Shown: in pieces, positions 8,434 through 17,447 of the stretch
How the letters are laid out: each line of letters opens with the position of its first letter
Numbering within the stretch: the first letter of the stretch is position 1
Assembly (NCBI RefSeq): GCF_900101265.1
Contig: NZ_FMZS01000003.1
Span: 186,001-250,000, forward strand
Origin: Massilia sp. PDC64
Lineage (GTDB): Bacteria; Pseudomonadota; Gammaproteobacteria; Burkholderiales; Burkholderiaceae_D
Reading direction: 5' to 3'
DNA: 64,000 bases
Made by a program: the position numbers and the translations under genes
Notes under the pieces: generated by a model
The model's database searches: none
What the model saw: the letters and a program-made list of their open reading frames with translations, nothing else
Told to the model about the DNA's origin: nothing

Positions 8434-9183
8434 TCAAGCGATGCCGCCGTTGGCGCGCACGACCTGGCCGTTGACCCAGCCGCCGTCCGGACCGGCGAGG
8501 AAGGCCACGACGCCGGCGATATCCTCGGGCTGGCCCAGGCGTTCCAGCGGTGCCATCTTGGCGAAGTGCTGCACCTGCTCGTCCGATTTCCCGGTCAGGA
8601 ACAGTTCCGTCGCGACCGGGCCCGGCGCCACGGCGTTGCAGGTGATGCCGCGGCCGCGCAGCTCTTTCGCGAACACGCGGGTCAGCGCTTCCACCGCGCC
8701 CTTCGTGGCCGCGTACACGCCGTACGTCGGCGGTGCCATGTGCAGGATGCTCGTCGAGAAGTTGACGATGCGCCCGCCGTCGTTCAGGCGCGAGGCCGCC
8801 TCGCGCATCGTGTTGAAGGTGCCCGTGACGTTGATGGCCATCGTGCGTTCGAACACCTCGTCGCTCGTCTCGGCGATCGTCACATATGGCAGGATGCCCG
8901 CATTGTTGACGAGGATGTCGACGCGGCCGAGCGTGGCTTCGATCGTCGCGAACATCGCTTTGACGTCGTCGACTTTGGCGACGTCGGCGCGCACCGCGAT
9001 GGCGCGGCCGCCTTCCGCTTCGATGGCGGCGACGGTGGCGTTGGCGGCCGCTTCGTTGCCGGCATAGTTGACGGCGACGGCAAAACCGTCGGCGGCGAGA
9101 CGTTTCGCAACAGCGGCGCCGATGCCGCGCGAGGCGCCGGTGACGAGTGCGACGCGGGTGGTGTGTTGTGCCTGGGTATTCAT
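8434..9183 (-). CDS. SDR family oxidoreductase, FabG-like
   Basis: A 249-residue short-chain dehydrogenase resembling 3-oxoacyl-ACP reductase. The motifs are TGASRGIG (15-22), NNAG (LVNNAGILPY), a Ser in NFSTSILHMA, YAATK (catalytic Tyr and Lys) and the C-terminal GGWVNGQVVRANGG. It is probably an accessory reductase, because fatty-acid fabG genes sit in fab operons and none is here. ATG 9183 follows AAGGAGG. It is the first gene of the SDR-SDR-LysR set, whose promoter must lie in 9184-9418. Confidence 0.92.
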   Translation of the reverse strand: MNTQAQHTTRVALVTGASRGIGAAVAKRLAADGFAVAVNYAGNEAAANATVAAIEAEGGRAIAVRADVAKVDDVKAMFATIEATLGRVDILVNNAGILPYVTIAETSDEVFERTMAINVTGTFNTMREAASRLNDGGRIVNFSTSILHMAPPTYGVYAATKGAVEALTRVFAKELRGRGITCNAVAPGPVATELFLTGKSDEQVQHFAKMAPLERLGQPEDIAGVVAFLAGPDGGWVNGQVVRANGGIA

Positions 9184-9418
9184 CGTGACCTCCTTGGTTG
9201 GTTGACAGTAAAGTCATGATGATTGATTTCGAAGGGAAGATAATCTACCAGAAATAGCCTTCTGAATTCCATTTCGAATAATAATCAGCTTCGTTTATCG
9301 GCGATATAACCGGACGGCGCATAACTGCCATTCGAACAATAAATTTTTCAACGATGCTGCACCGCAGTAAATTGGATTCGTAGCACGATTTTTTGAACCC
9401 AACCTACTGGAGTTGATC
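9184..9418. promoter_or_regulatory. AT-rich divergent intergenic region between the SDR operon and the TonB-C gene
   Basis: This 235-bp stretch is clearly more AT-rich than the flanking genes and must hold both divergent promoters. It contains TGAC-N6-GTCA at 9203-9216, an inverted repeat 20 bp upstream of the SDR start that could bind the operon's regulator. I cannot assign -35/-10 boxes confidently. Confidence 0.4.
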
Positions 9419-9757
9419 ATGATCGGTAAACGTCACGTTGTTGCTATCGCATCCGTCCTTTCGTTGACCGCCCACGCCGCCGAACCGGCCGCGCGCCTGA
9501 AACCCGCTACCTGCAGCATTCCCGCCTATACGTCGGACCTGAAGGACGAATACCTCCAGGGCACCGTGCGCCTGGCCGTGCTCGTGGACGCCGACGGCTC
9601 GGTCAAGCAGGCGAAGGTCGTCGAGTCCAGCGGCCACCGCGCGCTGGACCGGGCCTCGCTGCGCGCCAGCTACTCCTGCAAGTTCGGCGCGGCCGGCAAG
9701 GACAGCGGCGCTGAGCCGAGCTGGTCCACCGTCCAGTACAAGTGGATCAACGATTGA
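9419..9757 (+). CDS. Small periplasmic TonB C-terminal-domain protein
   Basis: A 112-residue protein. It has a signal peptide (residues 1-20, cleavage after AHA) and a short TonB-C-like fold: KDEYLQGTVRLAVLVDADGSVKQAKVVESSGHRALDRASLRA, here split by family motif positions GTV, V-DG-V and SSG--LD. No N-terminal membrane anchor or proline-rich spacer is present, so it is not a full TonB and is unlikely to energise receptors itself. The family role of such stand-alone domains is unknown. ATG 9419 lies 6 bp after CTGGAG. Confidence 0.82.
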   Translation: MIGKRHVVAIASVLSLTAHAAEPAARLKPATCSIPAYTSDLKDEYLQGTVRLAVLVDADGSVKQAKVVESSGHRALDRASLRASYSCKFGAAGKDSGAEPSWSTVQYKWIND

Positions 9758-9956
9758 TCCGCAAGAAGGGCCGTCGGCGCTTCCCGCCGGCGGCTCAAGG
9801 AACGTTCGAAAAACTCGATAATAGCCTGGCAATTTTCTCGTTTTTTTAATGCCGGGCGGCCGCGCATAATGTCTCCATCGCAGCGAACGACGAAGAACAG
9901 ATCTTCGAAACGTTCGATGCAATATCGACCTCAATCCGATAACCATGGAGAACATC

Positions 9957-10649
9957 ATGAGCAACGCCAAACTCGAAGTCCTGACCCCGCATAACTCGCA
10001 ACTGATCATCATCGACCACCAGCCGCAGATGGCCTTCGGCGTGCAGTCGATCGACCGCCAGACGCTGAAGAACAACGTGGTCGGCCTGGCCAAGGCGGCG
10101 AAGGCCTTCGACATCCCGACCGTGATCACCACCGTCGAAAGCGATTCCTTCTCCGGCAAGACCTACCCGGAAATCCTGGATGTCTTCCCGGGCAAGGCCA
10201 TTCTCGAACGGACGTCGATGAATTCCTGGGACGACCAGAAGGTGCGCGACGCCCTCGCGGCGAACGGCCGTAAGAAGATCATCGTCGCTGGCCTGTGGAC
10301 GGAAGTGTGCAACACGACGTTCGCGTTGTCCGCGATGCTGGAAGGCGACTACGAGATCTACATGGTGGCCGATGCCTCGGGCGGCACGTCGAAGGATGCG
10401 CACGACTTCGCGATGCAGCGCATGGTGCAGGCGGGCGTCGTGCCCGTGACGTGGCAGCAGGTCCTGCTCGAATGGCAGCGCGACTGGGCGCACCGCGACA
10501 CCTACGATGCCGTGATGAAGATCGTCACCGAACACTCGGGCGCATACGGCATGGGCGTCGACTATGCCTACACGATGGTGCACAAGGCGCCGGCACGCAA
10601 TCAGGGCGACAACCCGGTGCTGGCCCCGGTTCCGGCACCGGTAGCCTGA
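9957..10649 (+). CDS. Isochorismatase family (YcaC-like) cysteine hydrolase
   Basis: A 230-residue cytoplasmic hydrolase of the isochorismatase/nicotinamidase superfamily. Asp20 (LIIIDHQPQM) and the nucleophile Cys118 (VAGLWTEVCNTTFAL) are visible, with the cis-peptide context before the cysteine. The sequence is closest in style to YcaC-type hydrolases of unknown substrate. The second ATG (9957) is chosen because TGGAG precedes it; an ATG four codons upstream has no ribosome site. The C-terminal tail is Pro/Ala rich (PVLAPVPAPVA). No operon partner is evident. Confidence 0.9.
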   Translation: MSNAKLEVLTPHNSQLIIIDHQPQMAFGVQSIDRQTLKNNVVGLAKAAKAFDIPTVITTVESDSFSGKTYPEILDVFPGKAILERTSMNSWDDQKVRDALAANGRKKIIVAGLWTEVCNTTFALSAMLEGDYEIYMVADASGGTSKDAHDFAMQRMVQAGVVPVTWQQVLLEWQRDWAHRDTYDAVMKIVTEHSGAYGMGVDYAYTMVHKAPARNQGDNPVLAPVPAPVA

Positions 10650-10816
10650 ACCACGGTAACCCGGCGCTTTATGCTTGTTGGTTGCTCCGAGTTATTTACA
10701 AATTATTTCTTGAGTGTGTATTTACGGTCAATATAATGTTACTGTTGCGTTTATTGCAACAAAGCATTTGATTCTTGATTAGACGTTGTTTCTGCCGACC
10801 TTAACCGGAGATCTCC

Positions 10817-11464
10817 ATGAAACGTCTTACGCTTGCTTTGACCGTCACACTCGCCCTGGGCGGCAGCGCCCAGGCCGTCATCCTTCCCGGCGGTTATACG
10901 TCGTTGAGCGGCACCACGACCGCCGCGAGTCCGCAACTGGCCGGTACCGTCATCGAGGATGACGTCGTACCGTTCACGTTTTCCTCGTCCGGCGGGACGG
11001 TCTTCGGGACCGTGCAATCGCGCGTGGTGCGCTCGACGCTCGACGGCACCCTCGATTTTTACTGGCGCATCGTGAGCGACGCCAATTCGGCCGATCCGAT
11101 CGTACTGTTTCGCATTGGCAATTTTGCGACGCCTGTGTACAACGGCGATTACGCGACCGACGGCCTGGGGGACATCGGACCGGATGCCGCATACAAGTTT
11201 CCGGGCCCGGCGGTGGATTTCGTATTTGGCCACGAGGGTGGCAGCGAACTGGCGCCAGGCATGAGCAGCTACTTCATCTTCCTGGACACCAATGCAATCA
11301 CTTACAACCGGTCCGCGTTCTACGACCTGACGACGCACAGCGCGATCTCGACGCCGTTCTCGACATTCGCGCCGACGGCGTTCGTGCCCGAGCCTGGCAC
11401 GTCCGCGCTGTTGGCGGGCGGGATCGGCTTGCTGGGGCTGGCGCGCCGGCGCCGGCAAGGCTAG
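10817..11464 (+). CDS. PEP-CTERM sorting domain-containing protein
   Basis: A 215-residue exported protein. It has a signal peptide (residues 1-20, cleaved near AQA), a beta-rich unrecognised body, and a C-terminal sorting tail: the PEP motif (FVPEPGTS), a hydrophobic helix (ALLAGGIGLLGLA) and a basic end (RRRRQG). PEP-CTERM tails are recognised by exosortase EpsH-type enzymes, and such proteins are usually linked to exopolysaccharide and floc formation. No exosortase gene is in the window. Its stop overlaps the stop of the convergent DUF4126 gene by 4 bp. The body gives no function. Confidence 0.9.
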   Translation: MKRLTLALTVTLALGGSAQAVILPGGYTSLSGTTTAASPQLAGTVIEDDVVPFTFSSSGGTVFGTVQSRVVRSTLDGTLDFYWRIVSDANSADPIVLFRIGNFATPVYNGDYATDGLGDIGPDAAYKFPGPAVDFVFGHEGGSELAPGMSSYFIFLDTNAITYNRSAFYDLTTHSAISTPFSTFAPTAFVPEPGTSALLAGGIGLLGLARRRRQG

Positions 11465-11931
11465 CGGCGGGCGCGGGTCGCCAGCGCGACCACCGCGGCG
11501 CCGGCGGCCAGCACGAGCGCGTCCTCGACGAGACCGCTGCGTGTCTGGCCGACCTTTGCCATGGCGCGCTTGCGGGCCGCGAGCGTCACGTAGGCCAGCG
11601 GCACCGCCGTCGCGACCGCGGCGACGGCGCCTTCCCGCTCCCGCCCATGTGGCGCCAGCGCCGATCCGGCGATCCCCGCACTCATCGTGCGCGCCAGCAG
11701 GCCGAGGAACACCGTCCGGTCGGGCGCCGTCTTCATCTTGTCTCCCAATAATTCTCCGACACCCATCGCCAGCGCGCCGAACTTGAACAGCGGACGGTCG
11801 AGCAGGGCGAGCTTGCCCGGCGTGCCGCGCCGGGCGAGGCGGGCCGTCGCGAGGGCGGCCATCGGCGTCATGGAACGGGCGCTGGCCACGGCGCCGATCA
11901 GGATGGAAGAGAGCAGGTCGCGGATTGCCAT
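11461..11931 (-). CDS. DUF4126 family membrane protein
   Basis: A 156-residue protein resembling the DUF4126 family. It has hydrophobic segments at about 6-22, 45-62, 75-92, 103-118 and 135-150, and an N-terminal ASARSMTPMAALA segment typical of the family. The function of the family is unknown. ATG 11931 is the first in-frame start after a region with no conserved sequence. It converges on the PEP-CTERM gene. Confidence 0.82.
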   Translation of the reverse strand: MAIRDLLSSILIGAVASARSMTPMAALATARLARRGTPGKLALLDRPLFKFGALAMGVGELLGDKMKTAPDRTVFLGLLARTMSAGIAGSALAPHGREREGAVAAVATAVPLAYVTLAARKRAMAKVGQTRSGLVEDALVLAAGAAVVALATRARR

Positions 11932-11975
11932 GGTCGTTGTCCGGAAACGGTCGGGATGGCCAGTCTAACCAGGGT

Positions 11976-12356
11976 TCAGCCCGGCCCGGCGCACGCCAGC
12001 CGCACGCACTCGGCCAGCTGCTCCGCATCGACGGGTTTCGCGAGAAAACACGCCGCCCCGCCGCGCAGCGCGCGCATGCGCACGTGGTCGTCCGCGAATG
12101 CCGTCATCAGGATCACGGGCGGGGCGGACGCGATGGCCCGTACCCGCTCCAGCAGGGCCAGGCCGTCCATGCCGGGCATCTGCACGTCGCTGACGACGCA
12201 GTCGATGTCGTCGAGGCCGTGGGTCAGCAATTGCTGGGCGCCTGCGAACAGGCTCACGCGGTAGCCGCAGGCGCGCAGCAGGCCGCGCAGGCTCGTGCCC
12301 ACGTCGGGGTCGTCGTCGACGAGCGCGACGTGGGGGGCGGGCAGCAAGGTATCCAT
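11976..12356 (-). CDS. Stand-alone response regulator receiver
   Basis: A 126-residue single receiver domain. The acidic pocket (VDDDPD, 13-18), phosphoacceptor Asp57 (VVSDVQMPGMDG), Thr in LMTAF and Lys in FLAKPV are all visible. There is no output domain. It lies 43 bp downstream of the FixJ-like regulator and is probably cotranscribed with the kinase and regulator. It could act as a phosphate sink or third relay partner for that kinase. The ATG at 12356 was chosen at the receiver start; further upstream sequence is not conserved. Confidence 0.88.
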   Translation of the reverse strand: MDTLLPAPHVALVDDDPDVGTSLRGLLRACGYRVSLFAGAQQLLTHGLDDIDCVVSDVQMPGMDGLALLERVRAIASAPPVILMTAFADDHVRMRALRGGAACFLAKPVDAEQLAECVRLACAGPG

Positions 12357-12399
12357 GCCGCGCAGCATACCGTTCCGTCCCATGCGCACGGAATCATAC

Positions 12400-13050
12400 C
12401 TAGGTATGAGTGGCATCCCGGCTATGCGACAGGTCAAGTGCCTCGGCCATCCGCACGAGGTCCGCGAACGTCTTCGCTTCCATCTTGCGCATCGCGTTGC
12501 CGCGGTGGATCTTGACGGTGATTTCGCTCGTGCCCGTTTCGCCCGCGATCTGCTTGTTCATCAGGCCGCGCACGGCCAGCGCCATGACCTGTTTCTCGCG
12601 CGGCGTGAGCGACGCGTAGCGGGCCGCCAGCGCCTCGTGCGCGTGGCTCTTCGCGCGCCGTTCGCGGTCTCGTGCGAGGGCCTGGTGCACGGCGTCCAGC
12701 AGGTCCTGTTCGCGGAACGGTTTCGCCAGGAAGTCGACGGCGCCGCCTTTCATCGCGCGCACCGTCATCGGGATGTCGCCGAAGCCCGTCATGAACACGA
12801 CCGGCAAAGGCACGCCGTCGCGGTTCAGCTGGTCCTGCAGGTCGAGGCCGCTGGCGCCCTGCAGGCGGACGTCCAGCAGCAGGCAGCTGCACACGTCCGG
12901 CCGGCGCGCGCGCGCGAAGTCGGCCACGCTGGCGTAGTCGGCGACCTCCATGCCGACGGAGCGCAGCAGCCGGGAGAGGCTGTCGCGCACGCCGGCGTCG
13001 TCGTCGACGACGTACACGAGTTCACGGGAGGGCGTCGGACTGCTGTTCAT
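12400..13050 (-). CDS. FixJ family response regulator (receiver plus LuxR HTH)
   Basis: A 216-residue response regulator. The receiver is at residues about 10-128 (acidic pair in VVDDDAG, phosphoacceptor Asp60 in LLLDVRLQG, FMTGFGD, FLAKPF). The LuxR/NarL-type HTH is at about 145-205 (LTPREKQVMALAVRGLMNKQIAGETG, positions split here by known motif blocks). It closely follows the FixJ/TodT layout, and its start overlaps the end of the kinase gene by 29 bp, which indicates translational coupling and a cognate pair. Target genes are unknown. Confidence 0.93.
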   Translation of the reverse strand: MNSSPTPSRELVYVVDDDAGVRDSLSRLLRSVGMEVADYASVADFARARRPDVCSCLLLDVRLQGASGLDLQDQLNRDGVPLPVVFMTGFGDIPMTVRAMKGGAVDFLAKPFREQDLLDAVHQALARDRERRAKSHAHEALAARYASLTPREKQVMALAVRGLMNKQIAGETGTSEITVKIHRGNAMRKMEAKTFADLVRMAEALDLSHSRDATHT

Positions 13051-14491
13051 GGACGGGAGCTTTCTCGTGGATGGGAAGTTCGAAACTGAAGGTGGAGCCG
13101 GGCGGCGTGCTGCGCGCGGCGATGCGGCCGCCATGGCGGGAAATAATCGAACGGCAGATCGGCAGGCCGAGGCCCATGCCGTCCGCCTTGGTCGAAAAGA
13201 ACGGCTCGAACAGGCGCGCGCCGTCGGCGTCCGCGATGCCCGGGCCGCTGTCGCGCACGCTGACGAGGACCATGCCGTCGTCCTGGCGCGTGCGCAGTTC
13301 CAGGCGGTTGTTTGAGAGCCCGTCCATCGCCTGCAAGGCGTTCATGACGAGGTTGATCAGGACCTGCTGCAGCTCGATGCGGTCGCCCATGACGGGCGGC
13401 AGGCCGGGCGCCAGGTCGATGCGCAGCGCCAGCGGACGCCGGTCCAGCTCGCGCTGCAACAGCTCGACCGTGTCCTGCACGAGCGCGTTCAGGTCCAGCG
13501 CCACGTGTTCCGGTTCGGTGCGGCGGGCGAGGGCGCGGATGCGGCGGATGACCTGGCCCGCGCGTTCGCTGGCCTGCACGATGCCGTCCAGCGCGGCCTG
13601 GGCCTCGCCGATGTCCGGCTCGGCCCGGGTCAGCCAGCGCCGCCCGGCCTGGGCGTTGGCGACGATCGCCGTCAGCGGCTGGTTGACTTCGTGCGCGACG
13701 GATGCGGCGAGTTCGCCCAGCATGCTGACGCGGGCCGCGTGCGCCAGCTGGACGTGCGACGCGTGCAGCTGCTGTTCGGCTTCCACGCGTGCCGTGATGT
13801 CCGTGACGGCGCCCAGGTATTCGCAGCGTCCGTCGGCGTCGTACGAGGCCTCGGCCAGCACGTGCACGTGGCGAATGGTCCCGTCCGGGAGGAGCAGGCG
13901 GTGCGCGACGTCGATGTGGCCTTCGCAAGCCATCGTGCGGCGCAGGGCCGCCGTGACGAGCGGGCGGTCTTCCGGCAGCGTGTGCGCGAGCACGCGGTCC
14001 ATGTCGGGCACGGCGTCGCCCGGATAGCCGAAGATGCGCGCCGCTTCTTCCGACCACACCATCGTGCCGTCCGGCACGCGGATGCCGAAGCTGCCCGTGC
14101 GCGTGAGCCGCTGGGCGCCGGCGAGGAAGGCCTGGCTGCGGCGCAATGCCTGTTCGCGCTGGCGCAGCCGGTCGGTGGCCTGCCGGCGCTGGATGACGAG
14201 CCAGGTCGCGATGGCGATGGCGGCGATGCTGACGAGTGCGCGCCCGGCCGAGGACGGCACCACCCGCAGGCCGTGCGCGACGACGTAGGCGCCCATGGTC
14301 AGCAGCACGCAGCCGGCGCCCAGCGCGAGCGTGTACCGGCGCGGCCACACGGGCGATGCCAGCAGGAGCACGACGACGTACATCACGGCGATGGCGGTGT
14401 CGAGCCGCGTGAAGGCGTCGACCGCGAAGATCGCGGCGGTGAGCAGCAGCAGGATGGCGGATTGCACAGGGTGGGTGCGGCGTCGGGGCAT
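13022..14491 (-). CDS. Membrane PAS sensor histidine kinase, FixL/TodS-like
   Basis: A 489-residue kinase. The N terminus carries four to five predicted membrane helices (residues about 10-110). A PAS domain follows (about 130-255; GTMVWSEEAARIFGYPGD), then HisKA with phosphoacceptor His267 (AHEVNQPLTAI) and the HATPase (NLVMNALQAM, DSGPGI, GMGLGLPICRSI). The HEVNQPL box is typical of kinases partnered with FixJ-type regulators, matching the next gene. No haem-binding PAS signature is evident, so the signal is unknown. ATG 14491 follows GGAG; the in-frame extension to 14545 has no domain content. Confidence 0.93.
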   Translation of the reverse strand: MPRRRTHPVQSAILLLLTAAIFAVDAFTRLDTAIAVMYVVVLLLASPVWPRRYTLALGAGCVLLTMGAYVVAHGLRVVPSSAGRALVSIAAIAIATWLVIQRRQATDRLRQREQALRRSQAFLAGAQRLTRTGSFGIRVPDGTMVWSEEAARIFGYPGDAVPDMDRVLAHTLPEDRPLVTAALRRTMACEGHIDVAHRLLLPDGTIRHVHVLAEASYDADGRCEYLGAVTDITARVEAEQQLHASHVQLAHAARVSMLGELAASVAHEVNQPLTAIVANAQAGRRWLTRAEPDIGEAQAALDGIVQASERAGQVIRRIRALARRTEPEHVALDLNALVQDTVELLQRELDRRPLALRIDLAPGLPPVMGDRIELQQVLINLVMNALQAMDGLSNNRLELRTRQDDGMVLVSVRDSGPGIADADGARLFEPFFSTKADGMGLGLPICRSIISRHGGRIAARSTPPGSTFSFELPIHEKAPVHEQQSDALP

Positions 14492-14563
14492 GTGTAAAGA
14501 CTCCAGTTCAGCCGCGAGCTTACAACGGGGCGCGCCAGCGGCCAACTGGCAGAATGAATGGTC

Positions 14564-17278
14564 TCACGCGGGGACGGCGTCTTCCTCCGTCATCGCGGCC
14601 AGTTCGGCGAGCGGCATCGGCCGCGCGAACAGGTAGCCCTGGAAGCCGCCGCAGCCCAGCGTGCGCAGCTCGTCCCACTGCGCCTCGTCCTCGACGCCCT
14701 CGGCCACGACGTGCAGGCCGAGATTCCCCGCCAGGTGCACGATGGCCTGGACGATGCTCGCCGCGTGCGGCACGCGCAGCATGTCGCGCACGAACGACTG
14801 GTCGATCTTGAGCTGGTCCAGCGGCAGCCGCTGCAGGTAGCTCAGCGACGAATACCCGGTGCCGAAGTCGTCGAGCGAGAAGCCGATGCCTTGCTCCTTC
14901 AGCGCCGTCATGCGCGCGATGGTGTCCTCCACGTCGGCCAGCAGCACGCTTTCCGTCAGCTCGAGCTTGAGGCGGCGCGGGTCGGCGCCGCTGTGCGCGA
15001 GGATCTCGAGCAGGCGCGGCACGAAATCCTCCTGCCGGAACTGGCGCGCGCTGACGTTGACGGCGATGGTGAAGTGCTGCGTGGCCGGGTTGTCCGCCCA
15101 GCGCGCGAGCTGGCGGCACGCTTCCTGCAGCACCCACTCGCCGATGCCGACGATCAGCCCGGACTTCTCGGCCTGGGCGATGAACGCGCCGGGGCCCGTG
15201 AGACCCTGTTTCGGATGGTGCCAGCGGATCAGCGCCTCCACGCCCACCATCAGCCCCATCGCGTTGACGACGGGCTGGTAGTACAGCTCGAACTCGCGCC
15301 GCGCCAGCGCGAAACGCAGGTCCGTCTCCAGGCTCGTGCTGGCGTCGACGGCGGCCTGCATGCTGGGGTCGAAGAAGCGGAACGTGGCGCCGCCGGCCGA
15401 CTTGGCTTCGTACATGGCCATGTCGGCCTGGCGCAGCAGGTCGTGCACGACGTGGTTGGCGTTGCCGAACAGGGAGACGCCGATGCTGGGCGTGCTGCGC
15501 AGCTCGTGGCCGTCCAGCGTGTAGGCGAGCGACAGCGTGGCGAGGATCTTGCTGGCCACCAGTTCGGCGTGGGCCGTGGCGTCGACGCTAGCCGTGCCCA
15601 GGTCTTCCAGCAGCAGCACGAATTCGTCGCCGCCGAGGCGGGCCACGGTGTCCGCCTCGCGCGTCACCTGCTGCAGCCGGAACGCGACCATCTCCAGCAG
15701 GCGGTCGCCCATGTCGTGGCCGCGCGTGTCGTTCAGCGTCTTGAAGTTGTCCAGGTCGACGAACAGCACGGCACCGAAGCCGCCGTTGCGCTCGCACTTG
15801 GCGACGGCATGGCCCAGGCGGTCCATCAGCAGGCGCCGGTTCGGCAGGTTCGTCAGGCCGTCGTAGAACGCGAGGTGGGCGATGTCGGCCTCGGCCTGCT
15901 TGCGCGCACTGATGTCGGTGCGCGTACCGACCATGCGCACGGGCTGGCCGTCCGGCCCGCGTTCGACGACCTTGCCGCGCGACTGCACCCACACCCAATG
16001 GCCGTTGCGGTGGCGCATGCGGAACTCGGCCTCGAACGCGGGGACGGCGCCCTGCAGGTGCTGGTCGAGCGCATGGCGCAGCAGTTCGCGGTCTTCCGGA
16101 TGGACGGGCGCGTAGATGTCGCCGTCCTCGGTCTGGCGGTTCTGTTCGTCGCGGGTGTAGCCGAGGATGGCGCAGGCGCGGCCATCCACCGTGCGCCGGC
16201 CGGACGGGATGTGCCAGTCCCACAGGCCCAGGCTCGCGCCGTTCAGCGCCAGTTCCACGCGCTCGGCGGCGGCGGCGCGCTCGGCCTCGGCGTTGCGCGC
16301 CAGGCGTTCCAGCGCGGCGCGGCGGCGCTGGGCGAACAGCAGGGCGGCCGCGCAGGCGGACCAGAACAGGGTCCAGGCCGCGGCGGACACCAGCGCGAGG
16401 CGGTGCCAGCCGGCGTTGATGCGGCCGGCGTCGCGCGCGAGCGCGATGACGAGGCCGCGGTCCAGGCCCAGGTTTTCCACCCGCATGCTGCGCTGGACGA
16501 CGAGGCGGTCGACGCCGTCCGTGCCGACGCCGCGCCGGACCGACACCCGCTCGCCGCTTGCGCGGTGCGCGGCCAGCATCGCACCCGGGTGCAGGGCGCC
16601 CGCGCGCATCACTTCCGGGTCGGGCGGGACGTACAGCAGGCGGTGACCGTCCAGGTCGGTGATCGTGATCGTCATGTCGGGCGCGTACAGCGCGGAGCGC
16701 ATCACGGCGTCGAAGTATTCCGGATTGAGGATCGCGGCGACGGCGCCGTGGCCGCACCCGTCGCCCGCGTCGAGCGACATCGCCACCTTCAGGTTGAACT
16801 GGTTCGGCTGGAGTTCGTACGGATCGGACAGGTACAACGTGCGGCCGTCGCACATGTGCGGCACCTGGGCGAGGAAACGCTTGTCGTCCAGGCGGCGGTC
16901 GCCCAGGTCGTCGTCGGAGATCTCGATGCGCCCGCCGGGGCCGACCGCCAGCAGCGCGCGCACGCCCGGCATGGCGCGCTTCAGGGATTGCAGCAGGGTG
17001 CGGCGGCAGGCCACGTCGCAGCCGCTGGACGGCGCCAGGGCGGCGCGCGAGCCGTCCAGGGCCCAGCGGATGCCCTCGAGCTGGCGGTGCAGGGTCTGGT
17101 CGATGACGAGGGCCTGCGCGCGCATGCGGTCGGCGTCTTCCGAGAGTGCCTCGGCGCGCTCGGTCCACACCATCCACACGAGGACGAGGCCGGACGAGAC
17201 GAGGCCCGCGGCGAGGATCAGCCATTCGGTGAGGCGGCGGCGCGCGGCGGTCAGGCGCAACAGGCGATGCAGCGGCAT
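14564..17278 (-). CDS. Membrane PAS-GGDEF-EAL c-di-GMP protein
   Basis: A 904-residue inner-membrane protein. Transmembrane helix 1 (about 18-38) and helix 2 (about 297-320) flank a periplasmic sensor of about 255 residues that resembles dCACHE/CHASE-type ligand domains. A PAS domain (about 350-465), an intact GGDEF (549-553, RLGGDEF, with RxxD as READ upstream) and an intact EAL domain (EAL at 681-683; VNVSARQF, LELTES, LDDFGTGYSSL, AEGVE) follow. Both activities are possible in principle. ATG 17278 follows AAGGAGACCACC. It is divergent from the SDR gene at 17448. Confidence 0.94.
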   Translation of the reverse strand: MPLHRLLRLTAARRRLTEWLILAAGLVSSGLVLVWMVWTERAEALSEDADRMRAQALVIDQTLHRQLEGIRWALDGSRAALAPSSGCDVACRRTLLQSLKRAMPGVRALLAVGPGGRIEISDDDLGDRRLDDKRFLAQVPHMCDGRTLYLSDPYELQPNQFNLKVAMSLDAGDGCGHGAVAAILNPEYFDAVMRSALYAPDMTITITDLDGHRLLYVPPDPEVMRAGALHPGAMLAAHRASGERVSVRRGVGTDGVDRLVVQRSMRVENLGLDRGLVIALARDAGRINAGWHRLALVSAAAWTLFWSACAAALLFAQRRRAALERLARNAEAERAAAAERVELALNGASLGLWDWHIPSGRRTVDGRACAILGYTRDEQNRQTEDGDIYAPVHPEDRELLRHALDQHLQGAVPAFEAEFRMRHRNGHWVWVQSRGKVVERGPDGQPVRMVGTRTDISARKQAEADIAHLAFYDGLTNLPNRRLLMDRLGHAVAKCERNGGFGAVLFVDLDNFKTLNDTRGHDMGDRLLEMVAFRLQQVTREADTVARLGGDEFVLLLEDLGTASVDATAHAELVASKILATLSLAYTLDGHELRSTPSIGVSLFGNANHVVHDLLRQADMAMYEAKSAGGATFRFFDPSMQAAVDASTSLETDLRFALARREFELYYQPVVNAMGLMVGVEALIRWHHPKQGLTGPGAFIAQAEKSGLIVGIGEWVLQEACRQLARWADNPATQHFTIAVNVSARQFRQEDFVPRLLEILAHSGADPRRLKLELTESVLLADVEDTIARMTALKEQGIGFSLDDFGTGYSSLSYLQRLPLDQLKIDQSFVRDMLRVPHAASIVQAIVHLAGNLGLHVVAEGVEDEAQWDELRTLGCGGFQGYLFARPMPLAELAAMTEEDAVPA

Positions 17279-17447
17279 GGTGGTCTCCTTGTCGAAATGC
17301 CAGCATCGTAGGCCGGTGTCCGCCGGCGCGCCATCACACCTTGGTATGGGCCCTCGCACGTTCGCTCATACGTTCGTATAGGTGCGCACGATTGGCGGTA
17401 GCCGGGCCTTGGGTTAACATCTGCCAGACCCGCCCCAGGAGAATCCC

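Noticed and set aside
9766..9790. Strong hairpin downstream of the TonB-C gene as a terminator
   Set aside because: The stem GCCGTCGGCG/CGCCGGCGGC is good, but no U-run follows and nearby T-runs are too far, so I do not call it.
14558..17311. 917-residue plus-strand open frame
   Set aside because: It lies opposite the GGDEF-EAL gene, contains no recognised domain and arises from GC-rich third positions on the other strand.
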